Shown: in pieces, positions 1 through 8,474 of the stretch
Numbering within the stretch: position 1 is the first letter of the stretch
How the letters are laid out: every line of letters starts with the position of its first letter
Assembly: GCF_000710915.1 (NCBI RefSeq)
Contig: NZ_BAUA01000072.1
Location: 1 to 64,000, forward strand
Source of the DNA: Nocardia brasiliensis IFM 10847
GTDB taxonomy: Bacteria; Actinomycetota; Actinomycetes; Mycobacteriales; Mycobacteriaceae
Reading direction: 5' to 3'
DNA length: 64,000 nucleotides
Position numbers and translations under genes: made by a program
The notes under the pieces: generated by a model
Database searches by the model: none
What the model was told of the DNA's origin: nothing
The model's input: only the letters and a program-made list of their open reading frames with translations

Positions 1-319
1 CCGGCCAACCGCCCCTCTCTTCCCAAGCCGCTCGAAACGCAACCACAGCCAGACGACCACGCCGGAACCCCCACCCCGCGCACCCGACCTGCACCTAAAG
101 CCGGGTACGGCACACGACGCGCTCAGCACTATCCCGGTAACTCCTGCGGCAGGTATACCGAACTGGGCAGGCGGGGATGGGACTCCGATACAGGGCCTAG
201 TCGCCAGTTTCCGCATCCGCTGTCCGCCGTAAACCGTGCTGACGTAGTCCTAATTTTCGGTCCGACGACCGTAGAGTCGACGGCCGGTTCGCCGGTAGCC
301 GTCAGCGCCCACCCCCGTT
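1..319. other. left-edge stretch without a recognised gene
   Basis: I see no open frame with a ribosome site and no tRNA-like fold here. The stretch lies downstream of the small minus-strand gene that ends at 320. It may hold the terminator of that unit, but I could not pick out a convincing hairpin with a T-run. Confidence 0.4.
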
Positions 320-565
320 CTACTCGTCGGCGGGTGGCGCGGGTGGTGCGTATCGGGTGCTGTCGTCCCAGTCGGCATCATCGTTCCAGTCCTCATCACC
401 GAACCGGCTCGACAGATGGATGCGTTTCTCGGGCGGTACGGCCTCGCGCCGAGCGTTGAACTCGGCCCATTCCGCCTCGATTTCTGCATCCCGCACTGGG
501 TCGCGTGGCGGTAGCCCCAACTCTTCGCGGCTGCTGAACTTGCGTCCTTTGTAGTACTCGGCCAT
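320..565 (-). CDS. small acidic protein, possible immunity partner of the upstream toxin
   Basis: This encodes 81 residues rich in Asp and Glu, with a C-terminal tail of Pro, Ala and Asp. No signal peptide or membrane segment is seen and I do not recognise the family. The ribosome site AGGAGG overlaps the stop codon of the upstream ADP-ribosyltransferase gene (TAGGAGGAACCGATG), so the two are almost certainly translated from one transcript. A small acidic cytosolic protein directly after a polymorphic-toxin gene is the usual place for an immunity protein. That role is inferred from position only. Confidence 0.7.
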   Translation of the reverse strand: MAEYYKGRKFSSREELGLPPRDPVRDAEIEAEWAEFNARREAVPPEKRIHLSSRFGDEDWNDDADWDDSTRYAPPAPPADE

Positions 566-574
566 CGGTTCCTC

Positions 575-2056
575 CTATGGGATCTCGTACATGTAGATGA
601 TGATTCGCCCGCTCGGGTCGTTCTCCACGACTTGGCGGACATCGAAGTTGGTTCCGGACTTGAACAGCACCTCTTGCTCGCTCGGTCGTCGTGCGAATTC
701 CTCGACGGACTTCCCGTGCTCGCTTCTTATGCGGAACTCCACAGGCCGATCGAAGGCGGCTTCAGGCGTGCGTGACGCGGAGGTGAAACCGGGCTCGGTC
801 ACGACGCCGTTTCGGTTGGCTGCCTCGCGGTAGCGCGCCAGATCTTCAGCACTCAGGTCCACACGCCGGGTAACCGGACCTTGATAGTCGGGCAACTTGT
901 CGAGCGCGGCGTTGATCTCGCCCTCGCGCATCTGCTGATACCGGCTGATACCACCATGCCGCAACTGCCAGTTCAGCGCCTCCGAGCCACCGGGGCCGGT
1001 GTAGTCCCACAGCGCGGCGCGGTCAGCATCGGACAGTAGAGACCCTGGCGTCGGATCGGCCTTCGGTTTGAGCCGTCCGGCCGGACCCAATTCCTCGAGC
1101 CGTTCGCATTCGCGGACGTGGCGGGCAAGGTCGGCATCGAGTTTCACCCCGGCGGCAATCCGGCGGTTGGTGAGCCATTGTTCGATGAGCGCCCGCATCG
1201 GACGCGCGTAGCGCGCGCAGATGGCGGCGGCACCCACTACACCGACAGCGGCTCCGGCACCGAAGGTGATGAACGAGGAAGCGACCGAGATGGCCGCGGT
1301 GATCGCCAGCTCTTGGATCAGTGCGTCGCGCACCATTTCGAGTTGCTGTTTGAGCAGCTCTCGCAATTCGTCCAGGGCGGCGCGATGATCCCGGCACGAC
1401 TGCGCCAGATCCGCCATTGCGGTGAGTGTGGCCTCTGCGGCCGCTTTCAGTGCGCGCAGATCCTCATCGATGAACTCGACCTCCGGCGCGACCACATCGG
1501 CGAACGCGACCGCGGCGGCCTCCAGGATCGCAGGGAACCCTGCCGCCCCTTCTGCGGTGCGGGTGGCGTCCCAGGTGATCGCAGCGTTGGAAATGGTGGT
1601 GGCGTTGCCGTCGGGCACGGTGAGCCCGATCTTCTCGACCAGACCCAATCCCTCATCGATCAACCCGTTGCCGGGCCCGCCCGCGGACGGGAGCGGAACT
1701 CGGCAATTGAGGACCGGGTACATCGGGGCCGGTGGTTTGACCGGGGCCGGGCCCGCGTCGATGGTCGCGCCGTGCTCGGCCAGCGCGCGTTCGTATCCGC
1801 AGTTGTTGAGCACCACGGCGTAGGCGTGCGCGGCGCCGGCGACCTTGGTGACCATGGACAAGATGTCTTTGGCGCGCTGGTCGTAGGACTTGCCCCACTG
1901 CTTGGCTTCGGAGTACGACCCGGTCATGTTGGTGGCCTTGGCCAGTTCGGGCCAGCGCGCATCGATGGCCGACCACCATGCGGACGCACCGGCCGCGATC
2001 TTGGTGGCGGTGTCGTAGTAGACCGCGGTGTCGACGTCGAGCAGCGATCCGGTCAA
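575..2056 (-). CDS. WXG/ESX-type protein with C-terminal ADP-ribosyltransferase toxin domain
   Basis: About 493 residues from a TTG start (MTGSLLDVDTAVYY). The N-terminal 100 residues resemble the alpha-helical ESX/WXG100 modules used for type VII export, and residues around 250-300 contain a hydrophobic Ala/Gly-rich helix. The last 130 residues carry the R-S-E pattern of the VIP2/C3-like ADP-ribosyltransferase exoenzymes: Arg in VTRRVD, the Ser-Thr-Ser-like turn EPGFTSAS, and the catalytic ExE in PSEQEVLF. Such proteins are usually contact-dependent or secreted toxins that modify a protein target with NAD; the target is unknown here. The open frame extends to 2155, but no ATG or GTG with a ribosome site lies in frame. 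A 22-codon ORF with a good ribosome site ends on the TTG (TTGA overlap). The small gene at 320-565 follows immediately. Confidence 0.75.
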   Translation of the reverse strand: MTGSLLDVDTAVYYDTATKIAAGASAWWSAIDARWPELAKATNMTGSYSEAKQWGKSYDQRAKDILSMVTKVAGAAHAYAVVLNNCGYERALAEHGATIDAGPAPVKPPAPMYPVLNCRVPLPSAGGPGNGLIDEGLGLVEKIGLTVPDGNATTISNAAITWDATRTAEGAAGFPAILEAAAVAFADVVAPEVEFIDEDLRALKAAAEATLTAMADLAQSCRDHRAALDELRELLKQQLEMVRDALIQELAITAAISVASSFITFGAGAAVGVVGAAAICARYARPMRALIEQWLTNRRIAAGVKLDADLARHVRECERLEELGPAGRLKPKADPTPGSLLSDADRAALWDYTGPGGSEALNWQLRHGGISRYQQMREGEINAALDKLPDYQGPVTRRVDLSAEDLARYREAANRNGVVTEPGFTSASRTPEAAFDRPVEFRIRSEHGKSVEEFARRPSEQEVLFKSGTNFDVRQVVENDPSGRIIIYMYEIP

Positions 2057-2180
2057 TGAACGGCCCGACGGTCTGGAGGTCCGAGCACGGTTCCTGTCAC
2101 TGCTGTCGCCCCTCCGGTCATCCCTCCTGAACGATGCAGATCTTAATAGCAGCAAAACAAGGCTCGGCTGATCCGGCCGC

Positions 2181-3857
2181 CTACCGACTGTTTCGCCAGG
2201 CGGTCAAGACGTCCAGTGCAGGTTGGGCTTCGGGTACAGCGTGGGCGAGGTAGGTCGCGACCGGGGTGAGGTCGGCGATTGCCTGTTCGTCCAGGATGGG
2301 GTCGTGGTCGTGCGCCGATCTGTCGGCGAGTTGGGCCAGGGCCTTCGCCGCGCCGGTACGCATGTCCGGATCTGCGGCCAGCGCTGCCAGGACGCGGGGT
2401 GCCAGGTTCATCAGGTGGTCGTAGGCGTCGCGTACCGCTCCTGCTTCGGGCAGGTGGCGATCGAGCGTGGTGCGCATCGCGGCAGCACCGCGACCGGGGC
2501 ACATGACGCTGAGGCAGAACTCGATCAGCGCCGGTCCGTTCTCGACCATGACCTGTCGAGCTTCCTCGTACACAGGCTGGAAGCCGCGCAGTTCCTCACC
2601 GCGCGGCACCGGTTTGGAAGTCTCGATGGTGATGGACCGCACCTTGCGCTTGGCCGGATCGATGAAGTTGCGGGAGTAGACGTAATCGTCCACCGACGCC
2701 GAAACCGGGTAGAGCAGTGGCGGCGAAACACTCTGCTGCACTGTGTAAACGCTGCCTCGCACCTTGGTGATGGCGTCGCGCATCGAGACCGCCGTGCGCC
2801 GGTACCAGTCCAGATCCTCGGCGGGCATGTACTCGCGATAGAGGTTGTCGCCCGGAATCCCCCGGTCGGGATGCGGAACTCGGAAATTCATCGCCGGGTC
2901 GGTGGTCTGGTTGTCGTCGTGACCCCACGGGTAGGCGATGATCTCGCCGAACGAATGTACGTCGACCATGCCGATGATGTGCGGGAATACGTCGAGCAGC
3001 CAGCGAACGTTCCTGGTCTCCGGTTCCGAGAACGCCTGCGGTCCACGGTAAGTCTGATAGTCGCATGGGAACGCACTGGTGCCGATACCGCTGTCGAACA
3101 GGAAGTCGTAGTTGCGGTTCACGTCGACGCCCCGGCAGTCCGATCCCGGATTGTAGGAGCGGTTCTTGCGCCACATCCGGTCGGCGGACATCACGAATTC
3201 CCGCCCGTCCGGGTTCACCAGCGGAACGATGAAGATGTCCAGCGATTCCAGCAGTAACCGCACGGTGCTGTTGCTGTAGGTGACCGGCCCGAAGGTGAGA
3301 TCGGTGTCTTTCCGGTAGGCGGAGGTCAGGTGATACATCCAGTGGCACAGCAAATCTGGGTTGATGAGTTCACGGGCGTGCGCGCCGCCGAGCAGCAGCA
3401 CCCCGTCCCGCTCGGCCCGGTCTCCGGCGCGGATGCGCAGCGCACTGATCGGTCTGCCCTCCACTGAAGTCAACGGCAACTGCACCTTCGTACAGAAGGC
3501 CGGACTGAGCCGCACCATCGACGAAATCCAACCCTCGATCTCGCCATAAGGAAGGTAACCGGCTGGGACGGAGAACGTTTCGTCGTCTTGCGCCGCAATC
3601 GCGGAGACCTTCGGCGAAGCGATCTCCAGCGGCGGGGTTTCGCGCACGGCCTGGACCGTGACGGTGTATCCGTCCTCCGCGAGCCCGCCGATCTCGGCGA
3701 CCGAAAGATATCCCGCAATCGTCACCGCGTCTCCGGCTCCGGCCACGGTAGCCCGGAACAGATCGAGCCCCCGCCCGGACAGTGCGCGCATAGCGGCCGC
3801 ACTTTCCGCCGAGACTTCGACGAAGTAACGCCGAACGCGCGGTTCCTGATCTGCCAT
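2181..3857 (-). CDS. M14-family zinc carboxypeptidase
   Basis: 558 residues from the ATG at 3857, which has GGGGGA upstream; a GTG one codon earlier is too close to that site. The M14 metallopeptidase domain spans roughly residues 100-400. Visible signatures are the zinc motif HARE, the strand FIVPLVNPDGREF, the specificity-pocket Arg/Asn stretch GVDVNRNYDF, the third zinc ligand in VDVHSFGE and the catalytic Glu in TIETS. The enzyme should hydrolyse C-terminal amino acids from peptides. No clear signal peptide precedes the domain, so it may act in the cytosol or leave by another route. The C-terminal 130 residues look helical and are not assigned. It lies just upstream of the toxin gene on the same strand, but the 125-base gap gives no strong case for an operon. 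Confidence 0.85.
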   Translation of the reverse strand: MADQEPRVRRYFVEVSAESAAAMRALSGRGLDLFRATVAGAGDAVTIAGYLSVAEIGGLAEDGYTVTVQAVRETPPLEIASPKVSAIAAQDDETFSVPAGYLPYGEIEGWISSMVRLSPAFCTKVQLPLTSVEGRPISALRIRAGDRAERDGVLLLGGAHARELINPDLLCHWMYHLTSAYRKDTDLTFGPVTYSNSTVRLLLESLDIFIVPLVNPDGREFVMSADRMWRKNRSYNPGSDCRGVDVNRNYDFLFDSGIGTSAFPCDYQTYRGPQAFSEPETRNVRWLLDVFPHIIGMVDVHSFGEIIAYPWGHDDNQTTDPAMNFRVPHPDRGIPGDNLYREYMPAEDLDWYRRTAVSMRDAITKVRGSVYTVQQSVSPPLLYPVSASVDDYVYSRNFIDPAKRKVRSITIETSKPVPRGEELRGFQPVYEEARQVMVENGPALIEFCLSVMCPGRGAAAMRTTLDRHLPEAGAVRDAYDHLMNLAPRVLAALAADPDMRTGAAKALAQLADRSAHDHDPILDEQAIADLTPVATYLAHAVPEAQPALDVLTAWRNSR

Positions 3858-4002
3858 CACTCCCCCTGGAACGCCCGAGTTTTCTCCTCACCCTGCCCCG
3901 AAATCCCCGCCCAGCCAACGCCCCGGTCCGCCCAACGGTCCCTCAATTACAAAGGCCACCCTGCCGCACGATTCGTGCTCGGAGTGCGCTCGCTCGTCCA
4001 GT

Positions 4003-4344
4003 TCATTGCTGGGCGGAAGGATCGGCCAACCGTGCCGAGATGGTGCTCTTCAGCTCAGCCATAGTCTTGGTGAAAGCTGCTTCGATGTCGACGTCGTAGC
4101 GATGGGCCAGAATCAGAACGGACCAAAGGCAGTCGGCCAGTTCATGTTCCAATGCTGCTCTACCGCCCGGCATGGCGCGGGTGCCTTCCGCCGCCATCAC
4201 GAGCTTGGCGAGATCACCTACGTCACCGACGAAGCCCAGCATGAAATCCTGCCGAGTCCATGTCCTGCCCCGCTCGGCGAGGTTCAATTCGTCGTAGAGG
4301 TCGTGCACTTCCACGGCGCGTGTCTGGAGATCCTGAATGTCCAC
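4003..4344 (-). CDS. MazG-like nucleotide pyrophosphohydrolase
   Basis: 113 residues of all-alpha MazG/dUTPase-like type. The metal-binding acidic motifs are GDVGDLAKL (residues 38-46) and HELADCLW (67-74). Family members hydrolyse non-canonical or surplus nucleoside triphosphates to the monophosphate and pyrophosphate; the substrate cannot be told from sequence. It starts 10 bases after the coaD-like stop codon, so it is the last gene of a three-gene unit reading leftwards from 5268. Confidence 0.8.
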   Translation of the reverse strand: MDIQDLQTRAVEVHDLYDELNLAERGRTWTRQDFMLGFVGDVGDLAKLVMAAEGTRAMPGGRAALEHELADCLWSVLILAHRYDVDIEAAFTKTMAELKSTISARLADPSAQQ

Positions 4345-4354
4345 ACCGCATGGT

Positions 4355-4858
4355 CTACCAAGACAACATCCGCCTGCGCGACCTTTCCACCAGTCTCTGC
4401 AACAGCCTGTCGCGCACGACTGTCGGCAGGAGGTCGGCTGTGTCTCCGCCGGATGCGGCGATCTCTTTGACCAGCGAGCTGGACAGGGAACAGTAGGCTG
4501 GGTCGCCGGCGATGAAGAAGGTGTCCGTGCCGGAGAGGGTGCGGTGCGTTTGCGCCATGGACTGTTCGTAGTCGAAATCGCCGCGGCGCAGGCCCTTCAC
4601 GATCGCGGTTATCCGCTGTTCGCGTGCGAAATCCACCAGGAGACCCGACCAGGACGCTACCTGTATGTTGTCGAGGTGGGCGGTGACCTCGCGCAGCATC
4701 TCGATGCGCTCGGCCAGGGTGAACATGGTGGTCTTGTTCGAGTTGACCATCACTGTGACCACGAGTTCGTCGAATTGGGTGGCGGCACGCTCGAACACGT
4801 TGATATGACCGTTTGTCACCGGGTCGAAGGAGCCGGTGCACAAGGCTTTCGACCGCAC
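4355..4858 (-). CDS. coaD: phosphopantetheine adenylyltransferase (CoaD-like, divergent)
   Basis: 167 residues from GTG at 4858. CoaD transfers AMP to 4'-phosphopantetheine, the fourth step of coenzyme A synthesis. The nucleotidyltransferase signatures are present: GSFDPVTNGH (T/HxGH) near the start, AIVKGLR in the middle and SLSSSLVKEIA near residue 125. Relative to typical actinobacterial CoaD there is a one-residue deletion in the GLRRGDFDYE loop, and the usual hydrophobic AYSF before SSS is AYCS. The gene is not beside rsmD or recG, the common coaD setting. I therefore think this may be a second, divergent copy. The start codon overlaps the stop of the secreted-protein gene (TAGTG), implying coupled translation. 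Confidence 0.8.
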   Translation of the reverse strand: MRSKALCTGSFDPVTNGHINVFERAATQFDELVVTVMVNSNKTTMFTLAERIEMLREVTAHLDNIQVASWSGLLVDFAREQRITAIVKGLRRGDFDYEQSMAQTHRTLSGTDTFFIAGDPAYCSLSSSLVKEIAASGGDTADLLPTVVRDRLLQRLVERSRRRMLSW

Positions 4859-5268
4859 TAGAGATGTAGGGCGACTGGGCCGGAATCGGTCTTCCAGTAT
4901 TTCCGGTTCAGTTGTGCGGTGCCGGTGCCTTCGGTGTAAGGCACGAGCACGGGCATTCCGTTGGTCGGTTTCAGCACGATTGACCAGGTTTCGATCCGGC
5001 CGGTGCATTGCAGGGTCGCCCCGGGCGGGAAGCTGGTCAGCTGGATCGTGCCGCTACCGTTGGTCCCCATCTGCGCGGAGACGTCGAGAAAACCGATGCC
5101 CGCCGCGCACAGATAGGTGCCGGTGGCCTGCAAGCCGTCCGGGGAGGGCGTGACCACGGAATTCAACGTGATGAACTCGTCCTCGGGAGCGGCACTCGCC
5201 GGGGTCGTGCACAGTATCGTGGCCGCGGCTCCCGCCACCGCCACCAGCGCACCTCTGATACCGAACAT
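4858..5268 (-). CDS. secreted protein of unknown function
   Basis: 136 residues with a clear signal peptide: a short charged start, a hydrophobic Ala/Val core, and cleavage after PASAA near residue 27. The mature part is about 110 residues, beta-rich, with two Cys (in LCAAG and LQCTG) that could form a disulphide. I do not recognise a catalytic motif. It is the first gene of a minus-strand unit with the CoaD-like and MazG-like genes; the functional link between a secreted protein and these is unclear. Confidence 0.7.
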   Translation of the reverse strand: MFGIRGALVAVAGAAATILCTTPASAAPEDEFITLNSVVTPSPDGLQATGTYLCAAGIGFLDVSAQMGTNGSGTIQLTSFPPGATLQCTGRIETWSIVLKPTNGMPVLVPYTEGTGTAQLNRKYWKTDSGPVALHL

Positions 5269-5381
5269 TGCGGCCTCCTGACCGACGCCACGAGAATTCG
5301 ATCTCGATCGTAATCGGCCCCGCCCCCGCCCGCGCCGATTCCCGCAACTGCCCGCCCCCGGATCGCTCTTACAGTGTCGAC

Positions 5382-5849
5382 ATGTCCGAGAGAGAACGCA
5401 GCGCAGGGCAGGTCGAACTCATCGGGCCGGTTGCCGGAGTGTTCACGTATGCGGTGGCGGCCGTGCTCGTGGCCGCGGGACCTGTCATCGCTTTGGCCGG
5501 TGATTCGTTGTGGGATGGGTTGTGCCCGGGCATCGTCACCATGCCGATCGGCCTCGCGCTTGCCGTGACCACTTACCAATGGCGTTGGAATGCAAAACGA
5601 TTCGACAAGGCGGCGGTCCGCGCGACCGCGGAGATCATCGCGGTGCGGATAATCGAAGGCGGCGAGAATCCGGACGTGGCCGAGCTGAAGGTCCGGATCA
5701 GCGGCCCCGGTTTCGACACTTTCGAGGCGGACTGCGAGATACAGACCGGCGTCCCGTACCCGCGGACAGGCGATCGCCGCCACGTGCTCGTCGATCCGTC
5801 CGACCGCACCTTCGCGATCGGGTATGACCACCTGTTCGATCAGGAGTGA
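5382..5849 (+). CDS. small membrane protein of unknown function
   Basis: 155 residues starting MSERERSAGQ. Two hydrophobic helices lie at about residues 15-35 and 45-62, followed by a soluble C-terminal part of about 90 residues with the motif ISGPGFDTFEADC. This topology resembles small actinobacterial DUF3592-type proteins, but the family is not certain. The open frame extends upstream to 5268, yet that part would overlap the divergent secreted-protein gene and is low-complexity. No strong ribosome site precedes the ATG, so translation may be leaderless. Confidence 0.65.
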   Translation: MSERERSAGQVELIGPVAGVFTYAVAAVLVAAGPVIALAGDSLWDGLCPGIVTMPIGLALAVTTYQWRWNAKRFDKAAVRATAEIIAVRIIEGGENPDVAELKVRISGPGFDTFEADCEIQTGVPYPRTGDRRHVLVDPSDRTFAIGYDHLFDQE

Positions 5850-5882
5850 CCGCGGCCGCGCCACCCCGCGTTCGAGGTCCGG

Positions 5883-6848
5883 TCAGTCCAGCCCGGACGC
5901 CCACTCTATGAGGAGCTCGAAGTATTGGTCCGGCTCGGGATCGTGCATCGTGTGCGGCGCGTCGAGCGAGGTGAAGGTGACCGGTCGACCGGTCGCCGCC
6001 AGCAGGCGACGGGCTTGCCGCGCCTGGATATCGGTCATCGCACCCATCAACCGACCGGTGTCCGGATCCGTCAGGTGGAAGTGGTGGGTCAACAGGACCG
6101 GAACCCTGTTCTGCGCGAGCATCGTGGCGTGGTCACAACCGGCGTTGGCGACATCGGTGACCCAGGCCCGCGCCCATTCGGGGTCGTACTCTTTCAGATG
6201 CTGCGGTGGCGTGGCCGCGGCGCCCTCGCCGGTGCCGTCACCGAACAGGAATGCGATACCCGGATGCAGGAACTCGGGCAGTTCGCGCGGCGCGGCCGCG
6301 ACCATGCCGTCCCAGTCCCCGACCGACCATTGCGGTCCGAGCCATTTGGCCCACAGTGCGAAGATCGGACCGAGGGTCTGCATGATGCCGGGGCCATAGG
6401 GCGGCGCCGCTTGCGAGGAGAACAACGGCGCATCCTCGAGCATCGCACCACGAATCTGCCCCGGCTTGCCGTAGGCGGCCAGCCAAGCAGCGATGACACC
6501 GCCAGAAGAGTTGCCCGCCACCAGAGTCGGCCGTCCGATCACGAGATCGATGAATCGCTCGACATCGTTGCCCCAGGTGTTGAGGTTGTACCGGCCGGGC
6601 GTCCAGGTGGATCGGCCCTGCCCGCGCAGATCGATCGCGAAGACTCGAAATTCGTTCGCCAGCAAGGTGATTGCATTCTCGTAGCCCCACCAGGATTCGC
6701 CCTGTGCGGGGATCAGCAGCAGCGCAGGCGACGCAGGGTCCCCCTCGGCGACGTAGTTCATGCGGATCTCCCCGAGATCCACGAGCTGCTCCTCGAACTT
6801 GTGCGCGACGAAGGTGTCGGCCCGGTCGGCGGCTTCGGAAATGCCCAT
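5883..6848 (-). CDS. alpha/beta-fold hydrolase
   Basis: 321 residues of single-domain alpha/beta hydrolase. The nucleophile elbow is GNSSGG (around residue 114), the oxyanion region is LIPAQGESWWGY, strand 5 carries FAIDLRGQGRS, and the catalytic His is in DAPHTMHDP near residue 300. No signal peptide is present, so it is cytosolic. The substrate is not predictable. The ribosome site AAGGAT lies upstream of the ATG. It is divergent from the SnoaL-like gene at 7050, with which it shares a promoter region of about 200 bases. Confidence 0.85.
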   Translation of the reverse strand: MGISEAADRADTFVAHKFEEQLVDLGEIRMNYVAEGDPASPALLLIPAQGESWWGYENAITLLANEFRVFAIDLRGQGRSTWTPGRYNLNTWGNDVERFIDLVIGRPTLVAGNSSGGVIAAWLAAYGKPGQIRGAMLEDAPLFSSQAAPPYGPGIMQTLGPIFALWAKWLGPQWSVGDWDGMVAAAPRELPEFLHPGIAFLFGDGTGEGAAATPPQHLKEYDPEWARAWVTDVANAGCDHATMLAQNRVPVLLTHHFHLTDPDTGRLMGAMTDIQARQARRLLAATGRPVTFTSLDAPHTMHDPEPDQYFELLIEWASGLD

Positions 6849-7049
6849 GATCGTCGATCCTTTCCCAATGAGTGGACCGGCGGTCCCACAGTCCGCACGT
6901 CGGCGCGCCGGGCCGAATGCTGGTGACCATCGGTATGAATTCCACCGTAGAACCCACCTAGGACAGATCTCGCCCTAGGCTACGATCAGAAACATCGTGG
7001 CGTCCGAATGCCGCCAGCAAGCCGCGGCCAGCGGATCGATAGTGAGTCC

Positions 7050-7484
7050 ATGACGACATTGTTCACCTCCGCGCCCCGACTTGTACTCGAGCACATGTAC
7101 GCGGCCGAGGCCGAATACTTCGCCGCCGGCGGCCCCGGCACGGCGTCGTTCAACACTCTCGAACCGTTCTTCGCAGCGGATGTCGTGCTCCGGCAGGCGG
7201 ATTCGCTGCCATACGGCGGCATCTGGCGCGGACACGCGGGGCTCGAGCAGTTCTTCTGTGTCATGAGTGCGACCTGGGACCGCTTCGAGTTGAAAACCCA
7301 AGTGTTCCTGTCCGAGTCGAACCCGCTCGTCGTCCAGACCCAGGTGCACGCCAGATCCCGCAGGACCGGGCGAGAGCTGGAATTCCCTATCCTGCAAACG
7401 ATTACAGTCGTCGACGGTCGAATCACCGAAGTCAACCCCTTCTACTGGGACACAGCGGCGATCACCGCCACCTGCTCCGGCTAG
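7050..7484 (+). CDS. SnoaL-like/NTF2-fold protein
   Basis: 144 residues from ATG at 7050, though the frame is open from 7008. The fold pattern is a small alpha+beta cone: an N-terminal helix, GGIWRGHAGLEQFF, and strands ending GRITEVNPFYWDT. Such proteins are polyketide cyclases, ketosteroid isomerases or simple binding proteins; no catalytic residue set is diagnostic here. It is divergent from the alpha/beta hydrolase gene, which may mean a shared regulator or substrate. Confidence 0.75.
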   Translation: MTTLFTSAPRLVLEHMYAAEAEYFAAGGPGTASFNTLEPFFAADVVLRQADSLPYGGIWRGHAGLEQFFCVMSATWDRFELKTQVFLSESNPLVVQTQVHARSRRTGRELEFPILQTITVVDGRITEVNPFYWDTAAITATCSG

Positions 7485-7539
7485 CCCACGGAAGCGAAAA
7501 GCGGTTTGCCGGTTCCGGTATTCGCAGGATGATGGCACC

Positions 7540-8418
7540 ATGCTCAGCCTGTTGTCCTGCGCCGACCCACTCGATCCGCGCCGCACGGATCCGCATTTCG
7601 CAGCGGAAACGTTGGTTGCGCGCGAACTCGGCGCAACGGTCGGCCTGCTCGATCTGGACGCGCTGCTGAGCGGGGACGCCGCGGCGGCGGTGCGTAAGGT
7701 CCCGCGCGATATGGGGCCCGCTTGGTATCGCGGCTGGATGATCCCCACCCTTGCCTACGCGGCGTTGACCGACGCACTCGCCGCTCGCGGCGCGCCGCTG
7801 ATCGTCGATGCCGCGACCTATCGGACGGCACACGAATTACCCGGCTGGTACCCGATATTCGCCGCTGCGACGCCCGCTAGCCGGTGGCTGCAGGGTCCGT
7901 GGGGCCGTGTCCCCGACGCGGCCACCCTCGCCGAGTTGGCAGCCCCACTCGGCAATGGTCCGGGAATTGTGAAGGACTACGTCAAATCCGCCAAGCACCG
8001 GTGGGAAACAGCTTGCTACATCCCGGATCTCACCGACATCCCCGCTGTGCGCCGAGTGGTGGCCGCCTTCGTCGCCGAACAAGAGAAGTACCTAGCCGGA
8101 GGCATAGTCCTGCGCGCCTTCGAATCCTTCGGCTCCGGCGCACACCGAGCGCGGGAGGCCCGGGTGTGGTGGCTGGACGGCAAACCATTGCTGATCGGCG
8201 CACACCCCGACACCCCCGACGAGCACCCCGAACCCGCGCTGGCCCGCATCACGCCGCACGTCGAGCAACTGCCCGCCCGTTTCGTCACCACCGACCTCGC
8301 CATGCGAGCAGACGGCGTCTGGCGTGTCGTCGAAGTCGGCGACGGCCAGGTCTCCGACCTCCCCACCGGCGTCCCCCCGGAACAAATCCTCGCGCCGTTG
8401 CTCAACGCCATACAGTGA
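7540..8418 (+). CDS. ATP-grasp domain protein
   Basis: 292 residues resembling the ATP-grasp proteins annotated DUF4343. The middle has a nucleotide-binding Lys in GIVKDYVKSAKHRWET, and the C-terminal half has the metal and acidic features REARVWWLDGKPLLIG and WRVVEVGDGQVSDL. ATP-grasp enzymes ligate a carboxylate to an amine or thiol through an acyl-phosphate; substrates of this family are largely unknown. It stands alone, 57 bases upstream of the thioesterase gene on the same strand. Confidence 0.75.
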   Translation: MLSLLSCADPLDPRRTDPHFAAETLVARELGATVGLLDLDALLSGDAAAAVRKVPRDMGPAWYRGWMIPTLAYAALTDALAARGAPLIVDAATYRTAHELPGWYPIFAAATPASRWLQGPWGRVPDAATLAELAAPLGNGPGIVKDYVKSAKHRWETACYIPDLTDIPAVRRVVAAFVAEQEKYLAGGIVLRAFESFGSGAHRAREARVWWLDGKPLLIGAHPDTPDEHPEPALARITPHVEQLPARFVTTDLAMRADGVWRVVEVGDGQVSDLPTGVPPEQILAPLLNAIQ

Positions 8419-8474
8419 TCAGCAGGCACGCGCGGAGCCCCGCGGCATCGATGAATAGATACGCTGGGGCCACT

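Noticed and set aside
1118..2059. 313-codon plus-strand frame opposite the toxin gene
   Set aside because: Arg/Gly-rich shadow; the minus-strand frame has conserved ADP-ribosyltransferase residues.
7884..8474. Upstream extension of the thioesterase frame
   Set aside because: It overlaps the ATP-grasp gene and is Arg/Pro-rich; the hotdog domain starts only after 8475.
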